Assembly: GCF_029023785.1 (NCBI RefSeq)
Contig: NZ_CP118955.1
Coordinates: 1,762,001-1,826,000 of the forward strand
Source: Enterococcus faecium
GTDB taxonomy: Bacteria; Bacillota; Bacilli; Lactobacillales; Enterococcaceae
Reading direction: 5' to 3'
Length of the DNA: 64,000 nt
In this document: piece by piece, positions 17,107-26,599 of the stretch
How positions within the stretch are numbered: position 1 is the stretch's first letter
How the letters are laid out: every line of letters starts with the position of its first letter
Position numbers and translations under genes: made by a program
Notes under the pieces: generated by a model
The model's database searches: none
Told to the model about the DNA's origin: nothing
Seen by the model: the letters and a program-made list of their open reading frames with translations, nothing else

Positions 17107-18282
17107 CTAAGAATTATTTACATATTTTTGCACTAGTTCCATATGTTCTTCATACGTTTTAGCGAAATAAACATTTCCAGTGCTCGTATCTGCTACGAAA
17201 TAATAATAGTCATTTTCTGCTGGTTCTAATACTGCCTTGATTGCCTCTTCGCTTGGATTGTCAAAAGGACCAGGCCCATAGCCGGTATTGGTATACAAAT
17301 TGTATGGTGAATCTACAGCTGTATCTTCATACGTCACCAATTCTTTATGTTCTCCTAATGCATATAAAACAGAGATATCTGACTGAAGTGGCATATTTGC
17401 CTTGATTCGGTTAAAGAAGACTTGTGCAATATTTTTACGATCATTTTCTTTTACGCCTTCTTTTTCAACTAGAGAAGCCAAAGTTAAAACTTCTTGTACA
17501 GTCAAATTTTTCTGTTTGATAGCTGAATAATAGTTTTGCATGACCGTATTTGTCTTGTTCACCATCTCAATCACAAGATCCTTAAGCGAAGTACTCGTGT
17601 AGTAATCATAAGTAGCTGGGAATAAGTAGCCTTCCAAACGGTATTTTGTGTTCTCAGCTTTAGAGGCACTTTCCAACAATTCTGGGAATTTTTGATACAA
17701 CTCGTTAAAGAAAGTCTCATCATTTACTAAATCTAAAAATTCTTTCTTGTCTTTACCAGTTACCTTCGCTACCCGCTCAGCAATCTGATCGATGTCGTAG
17801 CCTTCTGGAATGGCAATTTTCCCATCTGCAACTTTTGTTGGCTCAGATGTGCCGCCTTCTTGCAACTGCTTGCCAATCTCATCAAGAGTCATATTAGGCG
17901 CTAACTGATAATAACCAGCTTGAAAGCCAGTTAAGTTTTTAAATTTTGTATAATAATTGAAAACAATCCCACTTTTAATAATATTGTCTTTCTCCAAAAT
18001 TTCGCCAATCTGCTTATTAGAAGAGCCGCTTGGGATTTCCACTTGGACTAATTGGTCGTCCGATTTATCTAAAGGCTTCAACCCGCTATCTACATAACGA
18101 TATACGGTAAACCCGAGAAATCCGCCAATAATCAATAATGTAAGAGCGATCACTAAAATGATCTTCCTCACGATCTTATCTTCTTTTTTACGCAGATTTC
18201 TCCGCTTGTCGATTATATCTGCTGTAGCTGCCTTACTGGCTTCTTTTTTGTCTTTGCTTGGGTGTTGTTTGTTTCCTGACAA
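17107..18282 (-). CDS. mltG: Endolytic murein transglycosylase MltG
   Basis: MltG cleaves nascent glycan strands at the membrane and sets their length. The 391-residue protein has a basic cytoplasmic N-terminus (about 1-38), one membrane helix (about 40-62), a LysM-like region with IPSGSSNKQIGEIL, and the YceG catalytic domain with the catalytic Glu in LASLVEKEGVKE and the conserved NTGYGPGPFDNPSEEA. The start codon is TTG, supported by AAGGAGGAG at good spacing. It is upstream of greA. Confidence 0.94.
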   Translation of the reverse strand: MSGNKQHPSKDKKEASKAATADIIDKRRNLRKKEDKIVRKIILVIALTLLIIGGFLGFTVYRYVDSGLKPLDKSDDQLVQVEIPSGSSNKQIGEILEKDNIIKSGIVFNYYTKFKNLTGFQAGYYQLAPNMTLDEIGKQLQEGGTSEPTKVADGKIAIPEGYDIDQIAERVAKVTGKDKKEFLDLVNDETFFNELYQKFPELLESASKAENTKYRLEGYLFPATYDYYTSTSLKDLVIEMVNKTNTVMQNYYSAIKQKNLTVQEVLTLASLVEKEGVKENDRKNIAQVFFNRIKANMPLQSDISVLYALGEHKELVTYEDTAVDSPYNLYTNTGYGPGPFDNPSEEAIKAVLEPAENDYYYFVADTSTGNVYFAKTYEEHMELVQKYVNNS

Positions 18283-18446
18283 AACAACTCCTCCTTACTA
18301 TCATCTTCGTAACTCTGTTTATTATACATGAAATTTCTACTGCCGTGAATTATTTTACCAAATATTATGTCAAAATTGTAAGTGGCAAATGCTCTTTTTG
18401 AGGATTACAATGAAAAATAGTTAAAAATGGATAGAAAGGAATTAAC

Positions 18447-19607
18447 ATGGCAAAAGGAAAACATCAAAAAAAACAGCAGATCTCTCTTTCTTTTCTCGCA
18501 GTTTTGTTGCTGGCTGTCAGCTTCTTTTCAACAGGCATCATTACAGGATGGCAATTAACAAAACAACCTCAACCACAAATTTATAAAACGGAACCCGCAC
18601 AACTTGCTTCCAATTTAACATCTAATGAGCAGATGCTTGCCAGCAAAATTGATCAATTACTGCAAAAATCAGATTATATCGGTTCGATTTATGTACGCAA
18701 AAATAATCGAGTGATATTAGAAAAAGGATATGGGTACGCAAATCTACGCATAAAAGAATCGAATTCTCCTTCTCTTTACTATCAAATCGGTTCGATCCAA
18801 AAAGCGATGACTGCTTTACTTATCCTAAAACAAATTCAATCTGGCAAGATAACTTTTGACACAAAGCTATCTGAATTTTATCCTCAGATTCCTGGAAGTC
18901 AGCAAATCTCAATCAAAAATATGCTTTACATGCGCTCTGGTCTTCATCGAACCGCTTCTCCAAAAAAACCTATGTCAGATAGTGAGATCATTCAGTTTGC
19001 CCTTCATCATTTGAAATTTACTGATTATGATACGTATCATTATGAACCATTAAATTATACATTGCTTACAGGGGTATTGATCAAACTAACGAATCAGCCT
19101 TATGAAACTCTTTTAAAAAAAGAAATCATTCGGCCACTCCATCTAGAACATACAGATTTTTATGAAAATGTAAAAAATTCCCCTCAGCATGCTGTATCTT
19201 ACCAAATGTCTGCAACTGACGATTATTCAAAAGCATTGGTCGAGCCTGAAACAGACATCCGAAATGAATTAGGCACAGGAAATATAAGTATGTCTGTTTA
19301 TGACTTGAACAAATTCTTTACCAGTGTTCTGTCTGGCGATATTATACCAAAAGAACTACTTTTCTCATTGTGGCAAAATAATGGTGATAAACATCCTTAC
19401 AGCGGCGGTGTTTACAGTGGAAATGATTATATCCTTGCTCAGGGAAATATCAATCGATTCCATGCAGTAGCGGCGATGAAAAAAGACACAAAAGATGCAA
19501 TCGTCATGGAAAGTAATATCCAATCTGATAAAAACATCAAATTGCCGGCCACTGATTTAAGAAATCAGATTTACGAACTGATGGAAGGTGTTAATTTAAA
19601 AAGCTAA
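18447..19607 (+). CDS. Membrane-anchored serine hydrolase (beta-lactamase/PBP-like fold)
   Basis: The 386-residue protein has an N-terminal anchor helix (about 12-35) and an extracellular class-C-type domain. The nucleophile motif is S116-I-Q-K119. The second motif region reads YEPLNYTLL, so the usual Y-x-N is altered, and the third (normally HxG or KTG) reads AQGNI. Family members include esterases and D-Ala-processing enzymes involved in wall modification; the altered motifs make classical beta-lactamase activity unlikely. It is a single-gene unit, convergent with the epa locus. Confidence 0.88.
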   Translation: MAKGKHQKKQQISLSFLAVLLLAVSFFSTGIITGWQLTKQPQPQIYKTEPAQLASNLTSNEQMLASKIDQLLQKSDYIGSIYVRKNNRVILEKGYGYANLRIKESNSPSLYYQIGSIQKAMTALLILKQIQSGKITFDTKLSEFYPQIPGSQQISIKNMLYMRSGLHRTASPKKPMSDSEIIQFALHHLKFTDYDTYHYEPLNYTLLTGVLIKLTNQPYETLLKKEIIRPLHLEHTDFYENVKNSPQHAVSYQMSATDDYSKALVEPETDIRNELGTGNISMSVYDLNKFFTSVLSGDIIPKELLFSLWQNNGDKHPYSGGVYSGNDYILAQGNINRFHAVAAMKKDTKDAIVMESNIQSDKNIKLPATDLRNQIYELMEGVNLKS

Positions 19608-19615
19608 GTCGAAAC

Positions 19616-19643
19616 AAAAAAACCAGCAGGATGCTGGTTTTTT
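19616..19643. terminator. Bidirectional terminator at the left end of the epa locus
   Basis: AAAAAACCAGCA pairs perfectly with TGCTGGTTTTTT. It separates the serine hydrolase gene from the last gene of the polysaccharide cluster. Confidence 0.9.
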
Positions 19644-19646
19644 GTT

Positions 19647-20594
19647 TTAATCGATTTCTGTCTTTAAATAACGTTCCATTCCGTTCAATATATCAAATTT
19701 GGGTTGATAACCTAAAGAACGGATCTTTGAAATATCCGCTAAAGAATCACGAATATCCCCTGAACGCTCCGCTTCATATTTAAGCGCTAGCTCTGTTCCT
19801 AAGATTTGATCAATTGAATGAATCAATTCAAGTAGCGTAGTGCTTTTTCCTGTACCGACATTGAATTGCTGTCCTAAAGCTTTTTCTTCCTTAGCAACAA
19901 GTAAAAGTGCTTGTATAACATCTTCTATATAAACGAAGTCTCTAGATTGGCTACCATCACCAAATAAAGTAAATTCTGTTTTTTCTCCTGCCAATTGTTT
20001 TTTGTATCGGTCCACTAGAATCGAAATAACTCCGCTATATGGAGAGTTAGGATTTTGATTTGGACCATAAACGTTAAAAAATCGGACAGCACTAGTCGGA
20101 ACATCATATAAATGACAGTAATCCAAAACATATTGTTCTGCTGCAAACTTATCGATGGCATATGGTGTTAAAGGACGGATGACCGATTCTTCTTTTTTTG
20201 GCAACGTTGGTTCATCGCCATAAACTGCAGCTGATGAACTAAATACCAATCGTTTTAAACCAGATTGATATTTTCGTACCAATTCAAGCAATAAAAGCGC
20301 ACTGTCAAAATTTACACGATGAGTTTCTAGAGGACGTTCTACAGAATCTGCCACACTAGCTACAGCAGCTAAATGAAAAATATAGGCAAACTGATACTGT
20401 TTCATGATTCTTTCCATCAATTGAGGATCTGATACATCCCCCTCAATGAAAGTCACTTGTTTCTCCATATCCAAGTTTTCTTTTTTTCCCATTGATAAAT
20501 CGTCGACTACTACGATTTTGTTTTCTTTTCCCAAATAATTCGCTAGCGTTGAACCGATAAAACCAGCTCCGCCAGTAATCAATATAGTATCCAT
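19647..20594 (-). CDS. NAD-dependent nucleotide-sugar epimerase (GalE-like SDR)
   Basis: The 315-residue extended SDR has the cofactor motif [14 protein letters not shown] at its N-terminus, catalytic Ser in FSSSAAVYG, and Tyr/Lys in YAIDKFAAEQY. It most resembles UDP-glucose or UDP-GlcNAc 4-epimerases, which would supply galactose or GalNAc-type donors to the variable polysaccharide. The ATG at 20594 follows TGGAG. It is the last gene of the minus-strand cluster, separated from the flippase by about 200 bp with a terminator, so it probably has its own promoter. Confidence 0.88.
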   Translation of the reverse strand: MDTILITGGAGFIGSTLANYLGKENKIVVVDDLSMGKKENLDMEKQVTFIEGDVSDPQLMERIMKQYQFAYIFHLAAVASVADSVERPLETHRVNFDSALLLLELVRKYQSGLKRLVFSSSAAVYGDEPTLPKKEESVIRPLTPYAIDKFAAEQYVLDYCHLYDVPTSAVRFFNVYGPNQNPNSPYSGVISILVDRYKKQLAGEKTEFTLFGDGSQSRDFVYIEDVIQALLLVAKEEKALGQQFNVGTGKSTTLLELIHSIDQILGTELALKYEAERSGDIRDSLADISKIRSLGYQPKFDILNGMERYLKTEID

Positions 20595-20736
20595 CAAATT
20601 CACTCCAATTATGCATTCTCATACTTAATACAGTTAGTTTACCATTTTTAACCAGGAAAAACTATATAAAGAATATACTGCCAGTATGTGCTGATTGCCG
20701 AATTTAACAAATTAATCGCTTCAAAAAATAAAAACA

Positions 20737-20767
20737 GCAGAGTAAATCCTAATCGGACTTACTCTGC
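20737..20767 (-). terminator. Terminator after the flippase gene
   Basis: GCAGAGTAAATCC against GGACTTACTCTGC with a short loop, followed on the minus strand by a T-rich run. Confidence 0.8.
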
Positions 20768-20795
20768 ATTATTTTATATTTCAATATAGCTTAGC

Positions 20796-22220
20796 TTAAC
20801 GATCTTTTAGTAGAGAGCGGAATTCACCAAAGCTAGCAAGGAAGCTGCGATGTACATATAGCAAATAAATCACATAAATCAAGCTATAGATACCTAGACT
20901 AATAAAGTCACCGCCAAACCAGATGTTACTAAAGATAAAAGCAATCGTTAGAATCGTTTCTACCAATTGTCTGTATCCAACAGGTAATTTCATTCCACGA
21001 CAAAGAAAATATTCTGCTAAATTACATCGAAACGCTAGACTCAACAATATCAAGCCTACTGCTAAATTCAAGTTACCTATCACAAATATAATGACTAATG
21101 AAGCCACTAATGAAAAGGATAGCGTCATCACATTGACCATCAATATCGTTTTTTCTTTACGCAAGCTCTTTAAATACGTATTGATAAGTAAAGACATTCT
21201 TCCTTCATAAATGACGATTGGAAACAAGATTCCCATAAAATTCAGACTTTCCGTATATTCGGGTAGCCACATGGTCAAAACAATTTTTGCTGGGACGTAA
21301 AAAATCAATAAACCATAGGTTAAAGGAACAAATAAGTCCCGTAAGATACGGAAGAGTTCAGGGAGTCTTTGCTGATTTGTCCTTCTTAATAATGGAAACA
21401 TAACAATTCCTACTGCATTGACAAATGTTAGGAACATATTTGAAATACTCAATGTAAAGGATAGTTTACCAAAAGTTTCAATTGACCATCGTTGTTGTAC
21501 GAAGAATCGAATAGTTCCAAGAATGAGCATGCTAGCAATACTACTCAACATTAACTTACTACCAATATTGATATTATCAAAAATTTCAGGGACAAGTTCT
21601 TTTAGACTAATCATATTGACTTGCAACATATCTTTGATTCGAGACATTCCCCAAAGTGTCACGATCAATTTAGAAGCGATATCCATAATGATCAGCCAAT
21701 AAAAATCTCTGCCGCCTAAAGCAAAGTAAATAGCAATAAACAAGACATAAAGATAGCGATCATTCCTAGAAAGCTGTGCATATTCTTTTATTCGATTCGT
21801 CGACTGGAAAATATACAGAATAAAAGTTTTAACGATCGTAATCACTGAAACAACAGCTGTCAATATTAAAATAAGTGATTGGGAACTGTTTGGCATAAAG
21901 AAATAAGCCCAAACAACTATAGCTATTGAAACAAAGAACTCAAAAATCGTTAGATACCAAAACTGTGATCCGAGCGAGCGTTTATCAAGTTTATTATATT
22001 CTTCCCCTCCTATTTTTAAATAGATTCCATCAATCCATCCAAAATGCAAAAAGCCTACGTATGAAGAATAGAACACATACAACTGCCAATAACTATACTC
22101 TGTTACTCCCAATAGTTTTGGTACAAATAAATTAAGCAAGATTGAGATACCTAATGTAGCAAAATTTGCGGCTACTGTATAATAAAGATTTTTTATAACT
22201 GATTTTGCTTTAGTATTCAT
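20796..22220 (-). CDS. Polysaccharide flippase (Wzx-like, MATE/MOP superfamily)
   Basis: The 474-residue protein has about 12 to 14 predicted membrane helices and the N-terminal NLYYTVAANFATLGISI segment typical of Wzx/RfbX. Such proteins move undecaprenyl-linked repeat units across the membrane. With the Wzy-like gene at 24128 it suggests that the variable part of this locus uses a Wzx/Wzy-type route, separate from the EpaLM ABC exporter. The specific unit is unknown. It lies 10 bp after a glycosyltransferase gene. Confidence 0.9.
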   Translation of the reverse strand: MNTKAKSVIKNLYYTVAANFATLGISILLNLFVPKLLGVTEYSYWQLYVFYSSYVGFLHFGWIDGIYLKIGGEEYNKLDKRSLGSQFWYLTIFEFFVSIAIVVWAYFFMPNSSQSLILILTAVVSVITIVKTFILYIFQSTNRIKEYAQLSRNDRYLYVLFIAIYFALGGRDFYWLIIMDIASKLIVTLWGMSRIKDMLQVNMISLKELVPEIFDNINIGSKLMLSSIASMLILGTIRFFVQQRWSIETFGKLSFTLSISNMFLTFVNAVGIVMFPLLRRTNQQRLPELFRILRDLFVPLTYGLLIFYVPAKIVLTMWLPEYTESLNFMGILFPIVIYEGRMSLLINTYLKSLRKEKTILMVNVMTLSFSLVASLVIIFVIGNLNLAVGLILLSLAFRCNLAEYFLCRGMKLPVGYRQLVETILTIAFIFSNIWFGGDFISLGIYSLIYVIYLLYVHRSFLASFGEFRSLLKDR

Positions 22221-22230
22221 ATTGATATCC

Positions 22231-23202
22231 TCACTTTTTATACTTATGTTTTAGAAGATGATAGATATCAGTTCCAAAATAAAATTTATGTTTGTATTTC
22301 CAGAACGAGAAAATAACTGTTCGTATTTTTTCTTTTTCTAACATGTAAATACGCATTTCTAACTCTTTAATCAAATTATCCAGTAATTTTTTCTTTTTGT
22401 CATAATCTACTATAGTCACATTATTTATCAAGTAATTTCTGGCAGCTTCAACACGTTGCAATCTTCTTTGCAAAGTCATGAGCCTTTTGTAGTATAATTG
22501 CTCTTTATTTGACTGATCTATTTCTTTTTTAAAAGAACTTTGTCCATGTTTTCTCCATTCTATCAACGGTTTTCTCAATAAATATAAACCATTTGTTAGA
22601 ACCGCGCTCCCCCACATCGACATGTCATGAACCGGGTTTTCCATGTTAGACGCATAGAGATTAACTTGTGGGATAAATTCTTTCCTAACTGCATAGACGC
22701 ACCCTGGTCTTCGGAGAAACAAATTATTCTCATTAAAAATGACTCGCTCTTCTATTTGTTGCTCATTTTTTTCTGTATCAACTTTTTTCAGTTCTTCACA
22801 TAAACCGCCAAGTTCTACTAATTCATGATAATCCGTAACTAATACTTGAATTTTCTTATTTCTGAAGAGGCTACTCATCTCTTCAATTTTTGTTTCGTGC
22901 CAAATATCATCTTGATCACACGTAAATATGATATCCTGGCTAGCTAAATTTAATAAATGAAAGAAATTTTTTCTCCATCCTAGATTTTTTTCGTTAATTT
23001 TTAAATGCCAAGTTGATGACAAATTGTTTTTCTCAATAAAACTACTGATAATATCAACTGTATTATCAGTAGAACAATCATCACAAATCAGTACTTCATT
23101 GATTTTTTTTGTCTGGCTTAGTAGTGAATCTAATTGTTCCAAGATATTCTTTTCACCATTGTATGTAGCCATTACAACAGACGTACTTAGTTGCTCATAC
23201 AT
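22231..23202 (-). CDS. Family 2 glycosyltransferase
   Basis: The 323-residue GT-A enzyme begins with VVMATYNGEKNILEQLDSL and has ICDDCSTDNT and the DxD-like TCDQDDIW motif, as in rhamnosyl- and related transferases. The C-terminal third is basic and helical, typical of membrane-associated GT2s. It probably adds one sugar of the variable repeat unit. The donor cannot be assigned. It lies between licD and wzx genes in a markedly AT-rich block. Confidence 0.88.
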   Translation of the reverse strand: MYEQLSTSVVMATYNGEKNILEQLDSLLSQTKKINEVLICDDCSTDNTVDIISSFIEKNNLSSTWHLKINEKNLGWRKNFFHLLNLASQDIIFTCDQDDIWHETKIEEMSSLFRNKKIQVLVTDYHELVELGGLCEELKKVDTEKNEQQIEERVIFNENNLFLRRPGCVYAVRKEFIPQVNLYASNMENPVHDMSMWGSAVLTNGLYLLRKPLIEWRKHGQSSFKKEIDQSNKEQLYYKRLMTLQRRLQRVEAARNYLINNVTIVDYDKKKKLLDNLIKELEMRIYMLEKEKIRTVIFSFWKYKHKFYFGTDIYHLLKHKYKK

Positions 23203-23267
23203 AAAATTTCACTCTCTCTAATTTTTAAAAATCTGTGGTTTGTATTTAGATAATCAAATCAGTTGGA

Positions 23268-24092
23268 TCACTTTTCATAAAAATCATAAGGATGGTGTGT
23301 TACTCGCTCTTTTTCAGGAGGCATTTCCATGTAGTTTCCATAACGCAACTTCAAGAATTTTTTTCTATCTTTGATAGCCATGACTTTATGACCTTCAAAT
23401 TCTACATCTTCAAATTCATGAAACCATTCTGTTGGAAAAACACCCCAGTTAATATGAATCCATTCCATATAACCACATGTTTTAGTTTCCCCAAAAGGAA
23501 TACTTTTGGCCATCTCTTGATACTTATCTCTCCAATATCTATCATTTCCTTCTTTTAATAATTTTCGGTGATATGGATACCGCATAATAAGTTTTATTAA
23601 AGCTTTTGAAAAATAAAAACTCCGAGCATAGCACCATTTAAATGTGTCCATCAGATTCAAACGATATTGCTCTGTAATTTCTCTCAATTTTTCTCTTTCT
23701 TTTTCTGTATCTGGTATTCCATCAATAGGAAATATATCTACAAAGACACCTAAGTCAGGGTCTTCCCCACCAAAATATTGTTTTGTTTTTGCAATTGTAT
23801 TGGGATCTATAAGTTTCGCAAAAGGGTAGCGATAGTGTGTTCTAGTTTCAAAAGCTAATAACGTATAATTTTCATCTGTTTTCAATAAATCAATCAGCTT
23901 GTTGTAATCTGGCCTTGGCATAACTATATCAATATCATCATCCCAAGGAATAAAACCTTTATGTCTTTCTACCCCAATCAAACTGCCGTAAAAAATTGTA
24001 TATTTCAACTCATTTTTTCGACAAATCTTATCAATATACATCAAAATATTCACTGCTCTTTGCTGTACCTCTATCATCGTTAATTTTTTCAT
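23268..24092 (-). CDS. LicD family phosphotransferase (first of two)
   Basis: LicD enzymes transfer phosphocholine or another phospho-alcohol or phospho-sugar from a CDP donor to a glycan. The 274-residue protein has the nucleotidyltransferase-like core YGSLIGVERHKGFIPWDDDI with the metal-binding Asp cluster, and a C-terminal GNYMEMPPEKERVTHHPY motif. A second LicD and a cytidylyltransferase in the same cluster support a CDP-linked donor. No choline uptake or kinase gene is visible, so phosphocholine is not the default assumption. Confidence 0.9.
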   Translation of the reverse strand: MKKLTMIEVQQRAVNILMYIDKICRKNELKYTIFYGSLIGVERHKGFIPWDDDIDIVMPRPDYNKLIDLLKTDENYTLLAFETRTHYRYPFAKLIDPNTIAKTKQYFGGEDPDLGVFVDIFPIDGIPDTEKEREKLREITEQYRLNLMDTFKWCYARSFYFSKALIKLIMRYPYHRKLLKEGNDRYWRDKYQEMAKSIPFGETKTCGYMEWIHINWGVFPTEWFHEFEDVEFEGHKVMAIKDRKKFLKLRYGNYMEMPPEKERVTHHPYDFYEK

Positions 24093-24127
24093 TTTTGTAC
24101 TCTCCTAAAGCCGCCTATATCAAACAA

Positions 24128-25561
24128 CTATTTCTTATTACGTAATTTCACTTTCATCAAATCAAAAGTGTGCTGAAGTTTTCCTAAATACAACCAAAAG
24201 ACAAAAGTTGCTGTACGCCGTGTAAGAACAATTTCTGTAATCAGTAGGCTTGATACCAAAATAACCAGTACAACCTGATTATCAATAATGAATTCAATAT
24301 AATCTTTATTGTTATTAGAAAAAAGGATTCGAAGAGAATTCACCATTTTAGTGATTAAAAATACTACGAAAATAATCGTTCCTGTAATACCAGTGGCTGC
24401 TAGCAAATAGAAAAAGGCACTGTGCGGTGTTTGCCCAGTTCTTGCTATATGAGTCTCAGGAATTTTTTCTTTAGCAACATCTACAAATCCTTTTGGCGTA
24501 ACTCCGAATAATGGGTTTAACCTCATAAGTTCTGTTGCACTTTTCCATAATTTAAATCGACTATTTGAAATATCCGTATTCTCTTCTACATCGGGTCTTT
24601 TAGCAGACAATTTATTATTTTCTGTGTTAGCTGGCGTTCTTTTTTCAAAACTATCTAACATCTTAGGACTGCTTACATGGATTTCATTCCCCAAAAAAAT
24701 GTAACCGGATTGAACAAACGACACTCCACCATAAGCAATAGCTGAACAGACTATTGCTGATAATACAGCTTGAACGAGTTTGGTAGCAACAAATTTACGA
24801 TTTGTAGGATTCTTATATAAATAAACAAAAAAAACACCAAAGAAGGTTGCAGCCATTAATTGTATAATACCTGATCTAGATCCTGAAAGAGCTACATAAC
24901 TGAATTGAATCAAAGCTATAAACGAGTATAGTGTTCTTTGAATAATTTTTTTATTTTTAATTATGTTTCTTATAGCAAATAATATACAGATTAAAGAAAT
25001 AGTGCAGGCATAATTTGGATCAACAAAGATCCCATATAATCGGTTTTCATAAAATCCTATTCTCATTCCGTAATACAATGTTTTTACAGGCATTGAAAAA
25101 TTGACGTGTGCGAAAAACAAATACAAGGCAATACTCGTAAGAACTGTCCAAACGATAAGCAAAACATATTCAAAAATTTTAAAAATACGCTGGTTATTTG
25201 TTCTTCCAACTTCAAATACACAAAAGAAAAAAATACATTGCCAAATAATAAGTTTGATATTTTCTGTAAATGCATAAGAGTGATTGATTAAAGTAGTTAT
25301 AACCAATATAACTATAAATAAGACTAACCAGTATTCAATTTGTATCTTCTTTTTTTTTAGTATCATAGGAAAAAAATGACAAAAAAATACTATTCCTGAA
25401 AATACAATGATTATCAATGTAAAAATTGAATCAATTTTTGTTGGAAGTGTCGAATAGACACTAACCATTCTTGCTATTAAAACCAACTCGAAAAAAATGA
25501 TGTATGGTAATGATAGTTTATTCCCTATTTTTTCTATTCGTTCTAAAACATTACTAGACAT
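24128..25561 (-). CDS. O-antigen polymerase/ligase family membrane protein (Wzy-like)
   Basis: The 477-residue protein has about 11 to 12 predicted membrane helices and one large extracytoplasmic loop (about residues 290-390) holding the family-typical segment with KLWKSATELMRLNPLFGVTPKG and HSAFFYLLAATG. This architecture is shared by Wzy polymerases and WaaL-type ligases, which cannot be told apart here. The ATG at 25561 follows GGAGG. Its context with Wzx, LicD and GT2 genes suggests polymerisation or transfer of the variable glycan. Confidence 0.87.
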   Translation of the reverse strand: MSSNVLERIEKIGNKLSLPYIIFFELVLIARMVSVYSTLPTKIDSIFTLIIIVFSGIVFFCHFFPMILKKKKIQIEYWLVLFIVILVITTLINHSYAFTENIKLIIWQCIFFFCVFEVGRTNNQRIFKIFEYVLLIVWTVLTSIALYLFFAHVNFSMPVKTLYYGMRIGFYENRLYGIFVDPNYACTISLICILFAIRNIIKNKKIIQRTLYSFIALIQFSYVALSGSRSGIIQLMAATFFGVFFVYLYKNPTNRKFVATKLVQAVLSAIVCSAIAYGGVSFVQSGYIFLGNEIHVSSPKMLDSFEKRTPANTENNKLSAKRPDVEENTDISNSRFKLWKSATELMRLNPLFGVTPKGFVDVAKEKIPETHIARTGQTPHSAFFYLLAATGITGTIIFVVFLITKMVNSLRILFSNNNKDYIEFIIDNQVVLVILVSSLLITEIVLTRRTATFVFWLYLGKLQHTFDLMKVKLRNKK

Positions 25562-25627
25562 ATGAACCTCCGATAATCTATATTTATCCATGAAATTTAA
25601 AAATCTTTTAGTTAAAATCCAACATTG

Positions 25628-26599
25628 CTATTTATTATTGGCCAATTTTTTTCTTCTCAACTCCACAGGAAATTTATATAAATGAATACTAAATAGCAAT
25701 AAAAGCATGGAAAGTTTGCGACTTTTCGTAAAAATTCGATTTCTCATAATAAATAGGAAATTATTTCTTAGATAATGAACGATTTTTTTGGTCTCTGGCA
25801 AGTTGGTTGCCTTGGCTGTTACGATTTTATCTAAAACTAAAAAATTGGCAAAACAGACTCTTTGGTGCGCAGCTTCTTCAATTTTTTTGCCTCTTCCTCT
25901 TAGCTTATTCTCGTTTATCACCCATGCTTCAATGAACTCAAATTGTTTGGCAGAGAATGTTTCCGTATTTATACTATCTAAACGATGATAGTAATAATAT
26001 TTTTGCTTTGAATCTATTGCTATTTTTTTGCAACGGTCTAAAAGATCAACAATAACAAAAGAATCTTCATGATATTTTCCCTCAGGATAGCGGAGTGTAG
26101 AAAACAGCTCTCGTTTGTATAGTTTATTCACAGCATGAACAGAAATAATATTTCCATGTAATATTAATAACAATCCTTCCGTTGCAGTTACCGTTTTTTT
26201 GATAGTTGGTTTATTTACTGGTTTTTTCCCCTCATATACATCATAAATCCCACAAATAGAAAGATCTGCTTGTTCTTTGACAATGTTGTCGTACAAAAGT
26301 TCATACATATCTTTTTCGATATAATCATCACTGTCAACAAAACCTAAATACTTTCCTCGTGCCACATCAATCCCGGCATTTCTTGCACTACTTAATCCGC
26401 CATTTTTTTTATGGATAACACGGACACGACTGTCTTTCGATGCATATTCATCACATATTTTACCGCTATTGTCAGGAGAACCGTCATCTACTAATATCAC
26501 TTCGAAATCAGTAAATGTTTGTGCTAAGATTGAATCTACACATTTTCTTAAATAAGGTTCTACTTTATAGACAGGAACAATAATACTAATCTCACACAT
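25628..26599 (-). CDS. Family 2 glycosyltransferase
   Basis: The 323-residue enzyme has ISIIVPVYKVEPYLRKCVDS, the LVDDGSPDNSG donor motif, NAGIDVARGKYLGFVDSDDY with the catalytic DxD, and a basic C-terminus. Sequences of this kind are common in capsule and teichoic-acid loci. The start at 26599 is preferred for its ribosome site, and the gene overlaps the upstream SDR gene by 8 bp, suggesting coupling. Substrate unknown. Confidence 0.9.
   Translation of the reverse strand: MCEISIIVPVYKVEPYLRKCVDSILAQTFTDFEVILVDDGSPDNSGKICDEYASKDSRVRVIHKKNGGLSSARNAGIDVARGKYLGFVDSDDYIEKDMYELLYDNIVKEQADLSICGIYDVYEGKKPVNKPTIKKTVTATEGLLLILHGNIISVHAVNKLYKRELFSTLRYPEGKYHEDSFVIVDLLDRCKKIAIDSKQKYYYYHRLDSINTETFSAKQFEFIEAWVINENKLRGRGKKIEEAAHQRVCFANFLVLDKIVTAKATNLPETKKIVHYLRNNFLFIMRNRIFTKSRKLSMLLLLFSIHLYKFPVELRRKKLANNK

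Noticed and set aside
18447..19607. Classical beta-lactamase or resistance gene
   Set aside because: Second and third active-site motifs are altered and the protein is membrane anchored, so a wall-related hydrolase is more likely.
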